Below the pieces are notes generated by a model. It was not told the origin of the DNA. It did not search any database and saw only the letters and a program-made list of their open reading frames with translations. Shown one piece after another: positions 1 to 9,800 of a stretch of DNA of 64,000 nt. Within the stretch, counting starts at the first letter, position 1, and every line of letters starts with the position of its first letter. The position numbers were made by a program, and so were the translations under genes. The DNA comes from SKKC01 sp046542845 (GTDB lineage Bacteria; Spirochaetota; Spirochaetia; DSM-27196; SKKC01), in the NCBI GenBank assembly GCA_046542845.1, contig JBKHAN010000001.1, forward strand, positions 49,517 to 113,516. The letters run 5' to 3'.

Positions 1-1
1 G

Positions 2-70
2 GGGTTCCGACAGACCATCGATCTGGTACCGGGCGAGAAGGTACTCGAATCAGGGAGCGACGTCGCATGA
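2..70 (+). CDS. 3' end of an unidentified protein (partial)
   Basis: The window opens inside a reading frame that runs 22 codons to a TGA at 68-70 and overlaps the next gene's ATG in an ATGA. The C-terminal residues read GFRQTIDLVPGEKVLESG and so on. The frame and the translational-coupling overlap make a real gene end likely, but nothing in 22 residues identifies a family. It is probably cotranscribed with the glycosyltransferase that follows. Confidence 0.5.
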   Translation, partial: GFRQTIDLVPGEKVLESGSDVA

Positions 71-1098
71 AAATTGCATTAGCGGTCAACGGCGAAGGGT
101 TTGGTCACGCTGCGCGTTCAGCCTGTCTTGCGAGAGAACTCGGTAAAGAGCACGAAGTGGTCATCTGGGCACCCCGGACTGTACTTTCGTTTCTGAGGAG
201 CGAACTTCCGGGCCACTCGTTTCACCATATTCCGGTGCTGAGTATGGTTAAGAAACATCACAGAATCCTCTACGGGCGAACGCTTCTGAAAAATCTCCGC
301 ATTATCGCGGCCACACCCTATATTGTACGGCGTACGCGACGGCAGTTTCAGAGCGAGGGAATCGAGGCGGTCGTATCCGACTACGAGCCATACTCCTCGC
401 GCGCCGGGGTCCGATGCGGCCTCCCGGTCGTTTCGTTCTGCCATCAGACTGTACTCGACCGCATACCCGATTTTTCGTTTCCGGGTATCGTAGCGCGGCT
501 GTTGAACCGACTCATGATCCCCCGCGGTGTCGAGCATGTGCTGTCCTGCAGTTTCTTTGACGGTGACGTTGGTCCGTTGATCCGACCCGAGCTGCGAACA
601 CCTGCCGAAGTTTCAGGACGTCATGTGCTGGTGTACGGGTCCGCTTCGATCCGGCCCCAACTCGAAGAAGCACTGAAATCCTTTACGGACTGTGATTTCC
701 GCATCTACCCGCGAAAGGACGGAAATTACCTGGAGGATTTCCGGTCGGCACGAGCGGTGATCGGGCCTTCGGGGCATCAGATGCTCAGTGAAGCTCTCTG
801 CCTCGGAAAACCGGTGCTTACCTTTCCCCAACCGGGACAAAACGAACAGGAGCTCAATGCACGTATGGCCGAGGAAACCGGTCTTGCCCGTGTCGGCAGC
901 CTTGATGCAGTGGTACGCGACATAGATCAGTTCCTGTCGCAGGTCGACCAGCTTCACTTTAATCCTTCCGGGAGCAGACATTCGTTCAAACTGAAGGATG
1001 AGTCTGCCGTCGCCGCGGGGCGTATCAGCACGCTGCTTGCGCAGATTTCCGGCCGGAAATCCGGCCCCGGTCGCACGCACGATCTCGTCCCGGCCTGA
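67..1098 (+). CDS. Glycosyltransferase, GT28/UDP-glycosyltransferase-like fold
   Basis: A 343-residue protein with the layout of GT-B glycosyltransferases. The N-terminus has a hydrophobic first strand followed by GEGFGHAARS, the usual position of the glycine-rich acceptor loop with GHxxR. The C-terminal half has a nucleotide-sugar-binding type stretch around residues 235-270, GPSGHQMLSEALCLGKPVLT then QPGQNEQ, as in MurG-like and MJ1255-like proteins. No signal peptide or membrane segment, so it is probably cytosolic or peripheral. Donor and acceptor cannot be told from sequence. The ATG overlaps the stop of the upstream gene, suggesting a common operon. Confidence 0.75.
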   Translation: MKIALAVNGEGFGHAARSACLARELGKEHEVVIWAPRTVLSFLRSELPGHSFHHIPVLSMVKKHHRILYGRTLLKNLRIIAATPYIVRRTRRQFQSEGIEAVVSDYEPYSSRAGVRCGLPVVSFCHQTVLDRIPDFSFPGIVARLLNRLMIPRGVEHVLSCSFFDGDVGPLIRPELRTPAEVSGRHVLVYGSASIRPQLEEALKSFTDCDFRIYPRKDGNYLEDFRSARAVIGPSGHQMLSEALCLGKPVLTFPQPGQNEQELNARMAEETGLARVGSLDAVVRDIDQFLSQVDQLHFNPSGSRHSFKLKDESAVAAGRISTLLAQISGRKSGPGRTHDLVPA

Positions 1099-1164
1099 CG
1101 GTCGCATATGCTGCGAGCGGATCGCTTTGACAACACCGCCTGTGGAGGGTACGCTGAATAGCAT

Positions 1165-1647
1165 ATGCAGTACTTGTGGTACGCGCTCGCTGGATTCGCA
1201 GTCGCGGGAATCTCTTTTGGAGTTTCACAGAACTTCCGCTCGGTCGCCGGAGGTGTTGTTCAGGATGGTGAAGTGACCAGGCTCGCAGCCTGTCCGGGTT
1301 CGCCGAACTGTGTGTCGTCGTACTCAGGAAGCGGATACGCGTCGCTTGATCCCTGGCATTACGGAAACGCCGGACAGTCAGTCGCGCACGACGCGTTGCT
1401 GACAGTCCTCGGACGGCAGTCGCGAGTGACCATTGAAACCGACGAGGAACACTACGTCCACACAGTGTGGCGCTCAGAGCTATTTCGTTTTCGGGACGAC
1501 GTGGAGTTCTATTTTCCGGAAGACGAACCGGTCGTTCATTTCAGGTCGGCGAGCCGCGTCGGCCAGGGCGACATGGGCGTGAACGAGCGCCGCATGCGCA
1601 CCCTCGGTCAGGACTTTCAACACACACTCGAGGCCCAGGCGGACTGA
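1165..1647 (+). CDS. DUF1499 family protein
   Basis: 160 residues. One N-terminal hydrophobic segment (about residues 3-20) can anchor the protein or serve as an export signal. The body carries the hallmark of DUF1499: CPGSPNCVSSYSGSG near residue 45, followed by a central strand pattern and an FRSASRVGQGDMGVNERR stretch near the C-terminus. The biochemical role of DUF1499 is unknown; members sit at the envelope in many bacteria. It is followed after 6 bases by another small gene, so the two are likely cotranscribed. No convincing ribosome-binding site lies immediately before the ATG. Confidence 0.75.
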   Translation: MQYLWYALAGFAVAGISFGVSQNFRSVAGGVVQDGEVTRLAACPGSPNCVSSYSGSGYASLDPWHYGNAGQSVAHDALLTVLGRQSRVTIETDEEHYVHTVWRSELFRFRDDVEFYFPEDEPVVHFRSASRVGQGDMGVNERRMRTLGQDFQHTLEAQAD

Positions 1648-1653
1648 TTCCCC

Positions 1654-2106
1654 GTGAAAGCCGCAGGCTTACTGACCCTGTTGACCGTTCTGTGCACCCT
1701 CCCCGCCCCGGCTTCCGAACTCCAGGGCACGGCGAGGCCGGGCGCACCGGGGAACGCCGAACTGCACGTTGCGGCCGGCATTTCCGTTGCCCTTGTCGCA
1801 GGCGGTGTACACACCAATCTACACGACAATCGCGCGTCGTCGGCTCTCACCGGTGCCGCGCTTGCGCTTACAATCGGCATTGCGAAGGAAGTGGCGGACG
1901 CGCTCGGTTTTGGTACGCCGTCGATCGCGGACGCTCTTCTGACCGCGGTCGGAGGTGCGGCCGGAGCCGGCGCGCTGTACTTGAGCGGCCGTCACGCGGC
2001 TTCGGTCGCTTCGAGGCGCACGACCGGGACGGGCGCCGCGCTCTCAGGACTCACGTTCTCCGTTCCCGTGCTGCAGGAGCTCATTGACCGAATCCAGCGG
2101 ATGTAA
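1654..2106 (+). CDS. Hypothetical membrane or exported protein
   Basis: 150 residues from a GTG six bases after the DUF1499 stop. Residues 1-20 look like a signal peptide (hydrophobic core then APASE), followed by two hydrophobic glycine/alanine-rich segments around residues 35-55 and 95-115. The middle, NLHDNRASSALTGAALALTIG, resembles the small YfiM-type envelope proteins in its spacing, but that is too weak to name. No family is recognised with confidence. The close spacing points to cotranscription with the DUF1499 gene. Confidence 0.55.
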   Translation: MKAAGLLTLLTVLCTLPAPASELQGTARPGAPGNAELHVAAGISVALVAGGVHTNLHDNRASSALTGAALALTIGIAKEVADALGFGTPSIADALLTAVGGAAGAGALYLSGRHAASVASRRTTGTGAALSGLTFSVPVLQELIDRIQRM

Positions 2107-2387
2107 ACACGGTCATGCTCAGGAGGACCTCTTTTGCCCGCACGGAAGGAAACAGCGAGCGGCCCGTGACGTATCGCGTTTTGCCTGTTAAACCGTTTTC
2201 TCATAAAAATCCGGAAACACGCGATAGTAACACACCGCACGTTAGTATAAACTACTCAGCATGCGGTGTTCTATCGTATATTTATGCGATGACAGACACG
2301 GCACGGTGTCAATCGAATCGCTCTGACAGTCGTCCACGGGTATGCTATGCTCGTGTATCGAACGTAATCCTAATCCGGAGGATACTA

Positions 2388-3656
2388 ATGGACACAAGAC
2401 GCACATTCCTTGCTTTCATATCGGCCACACTGCTTTTCACGTTGTTTTCGTTTTTCACGGCGTGCTCAAGCGAAGGTTCCGAGGAGATCGTCCTTACCTG
2501 GCCGAGTATATGGGTGGGACAGGACTCAAAATCGGACGTAATGGAAGAAATCGTGGCGGAGTTTAACGAAATGCACGAAGGCAGCATTCGTGTCGTTGTA
2601 GAACCACAGCCCGATTACGACGGCTACGAGGATACGATCCGCACCAGGCTCGCATCAGGCGAGGCACCGGATATCTTCACCTTCAAGTTGAGCCCGACGA
2701 CTGCAGCGTACTACGAAAGCGATCTTCTCATGGACTTTACGGATGAGCTCGACGACGGTTGGGGAGACGCGTTTAACGAAGGAAATCTGCAGGCGTCAAC
2801 GATCGACGGCCATACCCGATCGCTTCCCTACGAAATCGGTTTTACGCCAATCTGGTATAACCAGGATCTGTTTGACGAAGCTGGTATCGAACGGTTTCCC
2901 GAAACCATGGAGGAATTCTGGGACGCAGCCGAGCGCCTCAAGGAAATCGACGTGGTCCCGACGAGTCAAATGACCGGAGGAACAAACGCGTGGACGTCGA
3001 TGCTGTGGTACACGCATTTTGTCGGAAGTTATGGCGGCCCCGACGTGTGGGAGCGCGGGCTCGACGACCCGGCGTTTGAGCAGGCTGCTGTGATTCTCGA
3101 ACGGTTGTTCACTGACAACAATACCACCCAGGATGCTATTGGCGCCGATGCCGGTGTGTCAGGTGGTCACTATCAGGCGGGACGCACGGCCATGTTCATA
3201 AACGGTGCCTGGTACATAGGAAACATCCGTGAGAACGCACCAGAGGTATACGAGGCAACACGACTCGCTCCAGCTCCGCGGGCGGGTGATTATCACGGGC
3301 ATCAGGTCGGCTGGCTTCACACCAACCTCGCCGCTGCGAACACGGACGATCCGGCGCGACGCGACGCAGTCGTAGCCTTTATGCAGCATCTTACCAGTCC
3401 CGAGAACGCTCGGCGGGTGTCGCTCGAATCCGGGTCATTGCTTGCGATCGAGTTTGACATTCCTTCAGACGAAGAACTTGACCCGCTGCAACAGCGTTTC
3501 ATAGAAGCGGGTAACGAAGCCGCTTTTCTCATCGATCATCTCGAAGCTTCGATGCCGGTAGATGTCGTCTACGAGTTCGGACAGGCAATCGGGGCCATGG
3601 TGCTCCAGGATGCGTCTGCGGAAGAGTTCGTTACCATGCTGCGGGAGGCCCAGTAG
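2388..3656 (+). CDS. ABC transporter sugar-binding lipoprotein (family 1 solute-binding protein)
   Basis: 422 residues from the ATG at 2388, chosen because CGGAGGA lies six bases upstream and it gives a proper lipoprotein signal: a basic start, a hydrophobic core and FTAC with Cys26. A longer frame extends upstream but would destroy the signal. After the lipid anchor the protein begins with a strand and has FNEMHEG, the typical start of extracytoplasmic family-1 binding proteins, and further on NGAWYIGNI and a conserved C-terminal EFGQAIGAMV region. It should capture a sugar or oligosaccharide outside the inner membrane for the two permeases that follow. The ligand cannot be deduced. Confidence 0.9.
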   Translation: MDTRRTFLAFISATLLFTLFSFFTACSSEGSEEIVLTWPSIWVGQDSKSDVMEEIVAEFNEMHEGSIRVVVEPQPDYDGYEDTIRTRLASGEAPDIFTFKLSPTTAAYYESDLLMDFTDELDDGWGDAFNEGNLQASTIDGHTRSLPYEIGFTPIWYNQDLFDEAGIERFPETMEEFWDAAERLKEIDVVPTSQMTGGTNAWTSMLWYTHFVGSYGGPDVWERGLDDPAFEQAAVILERLFTDNNTTQDAIGADAGVSGGHYQAGRTAMFINGAWYIGNIRENAPEVYEATRLAPAPRAGDYHGHQVGWLHTNLAAANTDDPARRDAVVAFMQHLTSPENARRVSLESGSLLAIEFDIPSDEELDPLQQRFIEAGNEAAFLIDHLEASMPVDVVYEFGQAIGAMVLQDASAEEFVTMLREAQ

Positions 3657-3663
3657 GGCGAAA

Positions 3664-3686
3664 CGGCCCCTGCACGACAGGGGCCG
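3664..3686 (+). other. Intra-operon hairpin between binding protein and permease genes
   Basis: A perfect 9-bp inverted repeat, CGGCCCCTG at 3664-3672 and CAGGGGCCG at 3678-3686, with a 5-base loop. It begins eight bases after the binding-protein stop and is not followed by a T-run. Such stems after the first gene of binding-protein operons protect the upstream mRNA and lower read-through, giving more binding protein than permease; that role here is inference. Confidence 0.6.
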
Positions 3687-3711
3687 TCTGTCGATACGGG
3701 TCCGAGGAACT

Positions 3712-4611
3712 ATGAGCATTCAATCGTTTAAGAATAATCGCAACAAAAAGTGGATCATTCTGTTTCTTGCTCCGGTTATCATTCTGATCGTGACCTTTTT
3801 CGCCTACCCGATTGGTTTTCTGCTTGTACTGAGTTTGATGGAGTGGAACGGAATACAAGCGCCGGTCTTCGTCGGTATCGGAAATTTCCTCAGCGTTTTC
3901 TCCGAGTCGGTATTTCAGATTTCCATGCGAAACAATCTTATCTGGGCGCTGTCCGCTGCCTTCATTCAGATTCCCCTGGCGCTCGTGCTGGCTCTGGTTC
4001 TTACGCGTACGCCGCGTGGGTGGAGGTTTTTCAGGACCGCGTATTTTCTGCCGAATGTAATTTCCCTTGTCGCGCTCGCCATGATGTGGTCGGCACTGTA
4101 CAACCCGGAGTTTGGACTCATTAACTATCTTCTGGAAGCAGTCGGCGCCGGGCACCTGACGCGCAACTGGCTCGGCGAGGTTAACACGGCGCTTCCCGCG
4201 GTTATTTTCTCGTACCAGATTTATGTCGGCTACTTCATGATCATAATTCTCGCCGGGAAGCTGTCCATTCCCCGAGAGTTCTACGAGGCGGCGGTTATAG
4301 ACGGTGCGAACGTGCTGCAACAGGAAATCTATATTACGCTGTATTCGATACGCGGAATCATAGTCACGGCGGGGACGCTCGCGGTCGCCTTCGCACTTCG
4401 GCAGTTCGAGACGACATTTCTGATGACCGCCGGGGGACCGGCAAACCAGACTCCGGTTATGGGGCTGTTCATGTACCGAAGAATGAGTGCACTCGATTAC
4501 GGGCAGGCAGCCGCGACCGGAGTAATGCTGATCCTCCTCGGCGTTATCATCCTGAGCGGACTTCAGGTAATATTCGGGAAGTCAGACGCGGTGGCTGAAA
4601 GCCGTCAGTAA
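3712..4611 (+). CDS. ABC sugar transporter permease, MalF type
   Basis: 299 residues from the ATG at 3712, preceded by GAGGAAC. Six hydrophobic segments are visible, the first at about residues 14-40 (ILFLAPVIILIVTFFAYPIG). The cytoplasmic coupling loop is recognisable as EFYEAAVIDGANVLQQEIYI, which corresponds to the EAA loop that docks on the ATPase. It forms the inner-membrane channel with the next gene product. A longer frame begins inside the binding-protein gene but has no reason to be used. No ATPase gene is nearby. Confidence 0.9.
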   Translation: MSIQSFKNNRNKKWIILFLAPVIILIVTFFAYPIGFLLVLSLMEWNGIQAPVFVGIGNFLSVFSESVFQISMRNNLIWALSAAFIQIPLALVLALVLTRTPRGWRFFRTAYFLPNVISLVALAMMWSALYNPEFGLINYLLEAVGAGHLTRNWLGEVNTALPAVIFSYQIYVGYFMIIILAGKLSIPREFYEAAVIDGANVLQQEIYITLYSIRGIIVTAGTLAVAFALRQFETTFLMTAGGPANQTPVMGLFMYRRMSALDYGQAAATGVMLILLGVIILSGLQVIFGKSDAVAESRQ

Positions 4612-4631
4612 ACTACACGGGAGAACACGCC

Positions 4632-5498
4632 ATGAATCCGGCTTTCAGCACATCGTTGAGAACAACGCCGACACCCCTTACCGTAGTGGTGGGCAGTACG
4701 AAGTGGCTGCTTCTGATCGTGTACCTGACCATAGCGCTGTTTCCCCTCGTCTGGCTCGGTATTTCCTCGTTCAAAACGAATTTCGAGATCGAGACAGCTC
4801 CGTTTTCGCTCCCTGCGGTCTGGCAGTTTGAGAACTACCTGAATGCAATTTCGGTATCCGGGCTTCCACAGTTTTTTCTCAACTCCGTGGTGGTCGCCGC
4901 CGTAGCCACAACGGTTAATCTGCTTGTCACGTCCATGGGATCGTTCGTCATCGCGCGCGAGCGATTCCCTTTACAAGGCTTCATTTTTTCTTTCATTACC
5001 GCGGGTGTGCTGGTTCCCATTGTCTCGTTCATGGTCCCCTATTACGCCCTGGTAACGGCCCTCGGCATCTACGATACCCTGTTTGCGCTCATTATCACCT
5101 ACGCGGCGATCAACATCCCGATTTCCACCTTTCTCGTAAGCAGCTTCATGAAGACGATCCCGCGCGAACTCGAAGATTCGGCAGCGATCGACGGCTGCAG
5201 TTTCGTGCAACGGTTCTGGAAAATCATTATGCCGCTTTCTCGCGCGGGCCTCGTAACCGCGGGTACCTTCGGTTTTATTTACGCCTGGAACGAGTTTATC
5301 TACGCGCTGCTGCTCACCTCGTCGCAGAGCGCCCGGACGGTTCAGCTTGCGATTCGATTTTTTACGAGCCAGTTCCGCACCGACTACGCGGGGCTCTTCG
5401 CCGCAATTATCCTCACTATGGTACCAACGGTCCTGGTGTACGTGTTCCTGCATGACAGAATAATATCGGGCTTGACCGCGGGTGCCGTAAAAGGCTGA
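4632..5498 (+). CDS. ABC sugar transporter permease, MalG type
   Basis: 288 residues, six membrane segments, with the second-permease signatures: FPLVWLGISSFKTNFEIE after the first segment, and the EAA loop ELEDSAAIDGCSFVQRFWKI followed by PLSRAGL. It pairs with the MalF-type permease 20 bases upstream. The importer is completed by an ATPase that must be encoded elsewhere, as is common where a single MsmK/UgpC-like ATPase serves several importers. Confidence 0.9.
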   Translation: MNPAFSTSLRTTPTPLTVVVGSTKWLLLIVYLTIALFPLVWLGISSFKTNFEIETAPFSLPAVWQFENYLNAISVSGLPQFFLNSVVVAAVATTVNLLVTSMGSFVIARERFPLQGFIFSFITAGVLVPIVSFMVPYYALVTALGIYDTLFALIITYAAINIPISTFLVSSFMKTIPRELEDSAAIDGCSFVQRFWKIIMPLSRAGLVTAGTFGFIYAWNEFIYALLLTSSQSARTVQLAIRFFTSQFRTDYAGLFAAIILTMVPTVLVYVFLHDRIISGLTAGAVKG

Positions 5499-5579
5499 GC
5501 ACATGAATAGGTCCGTCGTACACATACTCGTAACCCGAATGACGGAACACGGTACCCGCCTGGCTTGGCAGGCATCAGA

Positions 5580-6830
5580 ATGAAGATCCTCCACACTGCC
5601 GACTGGCACATCGGACGGACATTGTACGGAAAGAAACGCTACGACGAAACGTCCGCCTTCCTCGACTGGCTCGTCAACACGATACGCGATCGTCGCGTCG
5701 ACGTACTGCTTGTAGCAGGCGACGTATTCGATACGACGACCCCGAGCAATCGTGCACAGGCGCTGTATTACGAAACGCTTCCGCGAGTGGCTGAGGCCGG
5801 CTGTCGGCACGTCGTGGTGACCGCCGGGAATCACGACTCGCCATCGTTTCTCACCGCTCCCCGTGACCTGCTGAAAGCGTTGAATGTTCACGTTGTCGGA
5901 AGTGCTTCAACCGATCCCGCCGACGAGGTAATCGTGCTTTCGGATACGGCGGGGCACGCAGAGCTTATTGTCTGCGCAGTTCCCTACCTTCGTGACCGCG
6001 ATATCCGGGTGGTCGAGGCGGGTGAACGTATAGAAGACAAGGAACACAAACTCCTCGCGGGCATCCGTGAGCACTACGCGCTGGTGGGTGCATACGCGGA
6101 ACAGGTTCGCGAGCGCCTCGCCCGTCCGGTACCTGTCGTCGGGATGGGGCACCTCTTTACCGCCGGCGGTCAGACGGTTACCGGAGATGGGGTTCGTGAG
6201 CTGTACGTGGGCTCCCTTGCTCACGTTACATCGTCGGTCTTCCCTGCGTGCTTCTCCTACACGGCCCTCGGTCACCTCCACGTTCCCCAGACAGTCGGCG
6301 GCAGCGACGTGATACGCTACAGCGGGTCTCCCATACCCATGGGGTTCGGCGAAGCAGGGCAGACAAAGACGGTATGCCTTATTGAGTACGAACCGGATGC
6401 GGGGACCGACGAAGCTGCATCACCGACGGTACACAGCGTCAATATCCCGGTCTTCCAGGCGATTGCAGAGATCACCGGCGACTGGAAGCACATATCACAG
6501 CGAATAGATGAGTACCGCCGACAGGGTACCGCCGTGTGGCTTGAGATTACCTACGAGGGAACGGAGATTACCGGGGACCTTCGCGATCGACTCGAGCAGG
6601 CGATCGCAGGGACGCGGCTTGAGATACTGCGGGTGAGAAACACCAGAATTACAGACCGCGTCCTCGGCGCAATGCGCGAAGACGAACACCTCGAAGAGCT
6701 TGACCTCTACGACGTCTTCGAGCGCTGCATGGCAGTACACGGTGTACCCGAGGATCAGCAGGTAGAGCTTCGTAGCGTCTACCGGACCGCTGTTCGGTCT
6801 CTCGACGAACTGGACGCACGAGCGGAATGA
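5580..6830 (+). CDS. sbcD: Exonuclease subunit SbcD (Mre11-like)
   Basis: 416 residues from the ATG at 5580; a TTG 15 bases earlier is possible but would place extra residues before the conserved first strand. The calcineurin-type phosphodiesterase motifs are all present: ADWHIG near residue 7, GDVFD near residue 50, GNHDS near residue 85, GMGHLF near residue 190 and LGHLH near residue 225. With SbcC it forms the dimeric nuclease that opens DNA hairpins and processes double-strand ends. Its stop overlaps the sbcC start (ATGA), the usual arrangement of this pair. Confidence 0.95.
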   Translation: MKILHTADWHIGRTLYGKKRYDETSAFLDWLVNTIRDRRVDVLLVAGDVFDTTTPSNRAQALYYETLPRVAEAGCRHVVVTAGNHDSPSFLTAPRDLLKALNVHVVGSASTDPADEVIVLSDTAGHAELIVCAVPYLRDRDIRVVEAGERIEDKEHKLLAGIREHYALVGAYAEQVRERLARPVPVVGMGHLFTAGGQTVTGDGVRELYVGSLAHVTSSVFPACFSYTALGHLHVPQTVGGSDVIRYSGSPIPMGFGEAGQTKTVCLIEYEPDAGTDEAASPTVHSVNIPVFQAIAEITGDWKHISQRIDEYRRQGTAVWLEITYEGTEITGDLRDRLEQAIAGTRLEILRVRNTRITDRVLGAMREDEHLEELDLYDVFERCMAVHGVPEDQQVELRSVYRTAVRSLDELDARAE

Positions 6831-9800
6831 GAGTACAGACGCTTCACTTCAAGAACCTGAACTCGCTCGCGGGCGAGTGGCTCATTGACCTTGACCACCA
6901 GGACTATCGTGCAGACGGTATCTTCGCGATAACAGGACCCACCGGTGCGGGTAAGTCGACCATACTCGACGCGCTGTGCCTCGCCCTCTACGGCCGTACA
7001 CCTCGACTTTCGAAGATCTCCAAGAACACGAACGAAATAATGTCGCGGCACACTGGCGAATGCTTTGCCGAAGTTACCTTTGCGACACAATCCGGCTCCT
7101 ACCGTTGCCAGTGGAGTCAGCACCGGTCGCACAAGTCGCCGGAGGGAGAACTCCAGCAGCCGCGGCATGAACTCTCGCACGCCGACTCGGGCACGATCAT
7201 AGACGACACGATAAAGGGTGTTGCAGAACAGATCGCCCTCGTGACGGGAATGGATTTCCATCGCTTCACCCGCTCTATGCTTCTCGCACAGGGAGGCTTT
7301 GCCGCCTTCCTTCAGGCGTCCCCCGACGAACGAGCGCCCATACTCGAGCAGATCACGGGAACAGAGATCTACTCGCGAATCTCGGTGCATGTCCACGAGC
7401 TCTGGAAACAGGAATCCGAGACGCTGTCGATGCTTCGTGCGGAGGTCGCCGGAATATCGGTGCTGAGCGAGGCCGACGAAGATACGCTCCGGGTTGAGCT
7501 TGAGGATGCACGTGCCCGTGAAACAGACCTCAACGCGTCGATTACTCACATCCTGGAGCGCATGAACTGGCTCCGAAGAATCGATGAACTGCAGGACGAG
7601 ATCCAGCACATCATCGATCAGGAAGCGCAGGTCCAGCTCCAGCTTGATGCCTTTGCGCCCGACCGCGAACGCCTGCGCGTTGCCGACGCTGCCGCGACCC
7701 TCGCCGGAGAGTACGCTGAACTTTCTGCGACGCGCAGGCAACAGACAGTCGACGAGGATGCCCTTGCGAAAGAACAGGCTTCAATCTCCGAACGCACCCG
7801 GGCAGCCGAACTCGCGCAGCACGCGTACGAAGAGGCTACAAATACTACAACAGACGCCCGCGCAGAGCTTGAGGAAAAGCAGGCGCTTTTTGGCACGGTG
7901 CGCCGTATCGACCAGACACTCGGTGAACGGGAAAAAGATCTGCAGGCGCTGATCGAGCGGGCAGCGGCCGAAACCACACGCATCGAAGAGCTTGAAGCGC
8001 AGCTGAATGCGCTTCAGACCCAACAGGACGAGGCGAAGGCCGAACTGGCTCGGGCACAGGAGTATCTGAGTGCCAACGCGGCAGACGAGTGGCTCGTTGC
8101 AAACCGTGCGGGCGTAGACGAACAGCTTCACGCCTATGACGCCGCGAAGACGCAGCTCGCTGAAACGAAGGCGCGTTTGCGGGAGCTCGGTGAGATGTGC
8201 GAGCAGAGTGCCGAACACCACCGCAACGGGGAGACGAAGCTGTCCGAAGCGCAGCGGGAACTGAATGAGCGTGCACGTGACGTTCAAACCGCAACCGACG
8301 AGCTGAATCAGCTGCTCGGTGACCGCATGCTTCGCGAACACCGCGCCGAACACGAGGGCCTGCTTCGTGAGCAGGCCCTCGCCATGCGGATTCGCGACCT
8401 CGAGGAGGAGCGAAAAAGCCTCGAAGACGGAAAACCCTGCCCGCTGTGCGGCGCTACCGAACACCCCTACGCACACGATACCCCGCGGGTACCGAGCGAT
8501 ATCGAACAGCGGATCTCCGCGTGCGCGGAACGTATACAGGCGGCCGAGGAGCAGGAGGCAAAGCTACGGTCGCTGTCGGAAACCGAAGCAGCCGCGAAGC
8601 AGCACCTGCTCGAAGTCCGGACGGCAGTACATTCCGCGGCCCGCGAGGTTGAGCATGCCCGGGAACGCTTCGGCGAGTGCGAGGCGCGTATACACGATAT
8701 CGGGAAAGACGTGTCGGCACGGGAAAAGCGGATCAAGGCCAGCCTTTCAAAGATCGGCGTCGACGGTCTGTCCGAGACGCCTGTAGAGGAACTCCGCGAA
8801 GCTCTGGCGCGGCGCCTTGACACATGGCAGGAAAAATCGCGTGCGCGAAGCAGCGCAGAGAACGCCTTCGCCGAGACCGAACGTCAGGTCCTCGAACGGC
8901 AAACGAAACGCGACCTGCAGACAGAGTCCTTACGAGAGTTGGAAGAGCGAATAGCGTCGCTCACCCGGGAAACGGATTCGGCCCGCGAAGAGCGCCGGCG
9001 CATATTCGGTGACGCCGACCCGGACACCGAGGAAGCGCTCCTGAAGGCAGCGATCGTACGGGCGGAGAACGCGGAGAAGCTCGCCGCGGACCGTTTCAGG
9101 GACGCGCGGGATGCGGTACAGCACTCCAAATCGCGCGCGGAGGCGCTGTCGGACGCCATAGAGCGCCGCGCGGGTGAACTCGAAGAGCAGGAACGGACCT
9201 TCGCCACGGGACGTGCGGCCGCAGGGTTTCCGACCGAGAAAGCGTACACGAGTGCATGTCTGAGCACAACCGCTCGAGACGATCTCAGGAAAACGGCGCA
9301 ACGTCTCGACACGCTGGTAACGCAGCTGTCAGCTACACGAGCCGACCGGGAAGGAAAACGTAATGAACTCCTGAAGCAAGCCCTGACCACCCGATCGCTT
9401 GAAGCGCTCACACAGGATCACCGGGAACAAAGCCAGGCGCTGAATGCGGTAAAAGACGAGATCGCGACAAAACGCCACGTACTCCGTGAAAATGAAGCTG
9501 CCCGGGGCCGCCTGCAGGACAAAGAGGGCGAAGTGCGAGCACAGGAAGCAGTCGTGGAACAGTGGGACGCCTTGCACACGCTCATTGGTTCGGCCGACGG
9601 GAAAAAATACCGGAACTTTGCGCAAGGTCTGACATTCGAGCTTGTTATTACGCATGCGAACCGCCGGCTGCTCAAGCTCACCGACCGATATCTGCTCACC
9701 CGGGAAGCAGGCAACGAGCTGGAGCTCAGCGTCATTGATACGTACCAGGCCGGCGAAATCCGGTCTGCCAAAAACCTTTCCGGTGGCGAAAGCTTTCTCG

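Noticed and set aside
1467..2087. A 206-codon Arg-rich frame across DUF1499 and the next gene
   Set aside because: Composition artefact of overlapping two better-supported genes.
4971..7741. Long minus-strand frames across the permease, sbcD and sbcC genes
   Set aside because: Shadows of strongly conserved genes on the plus strand, arginine-rich and without motifs.
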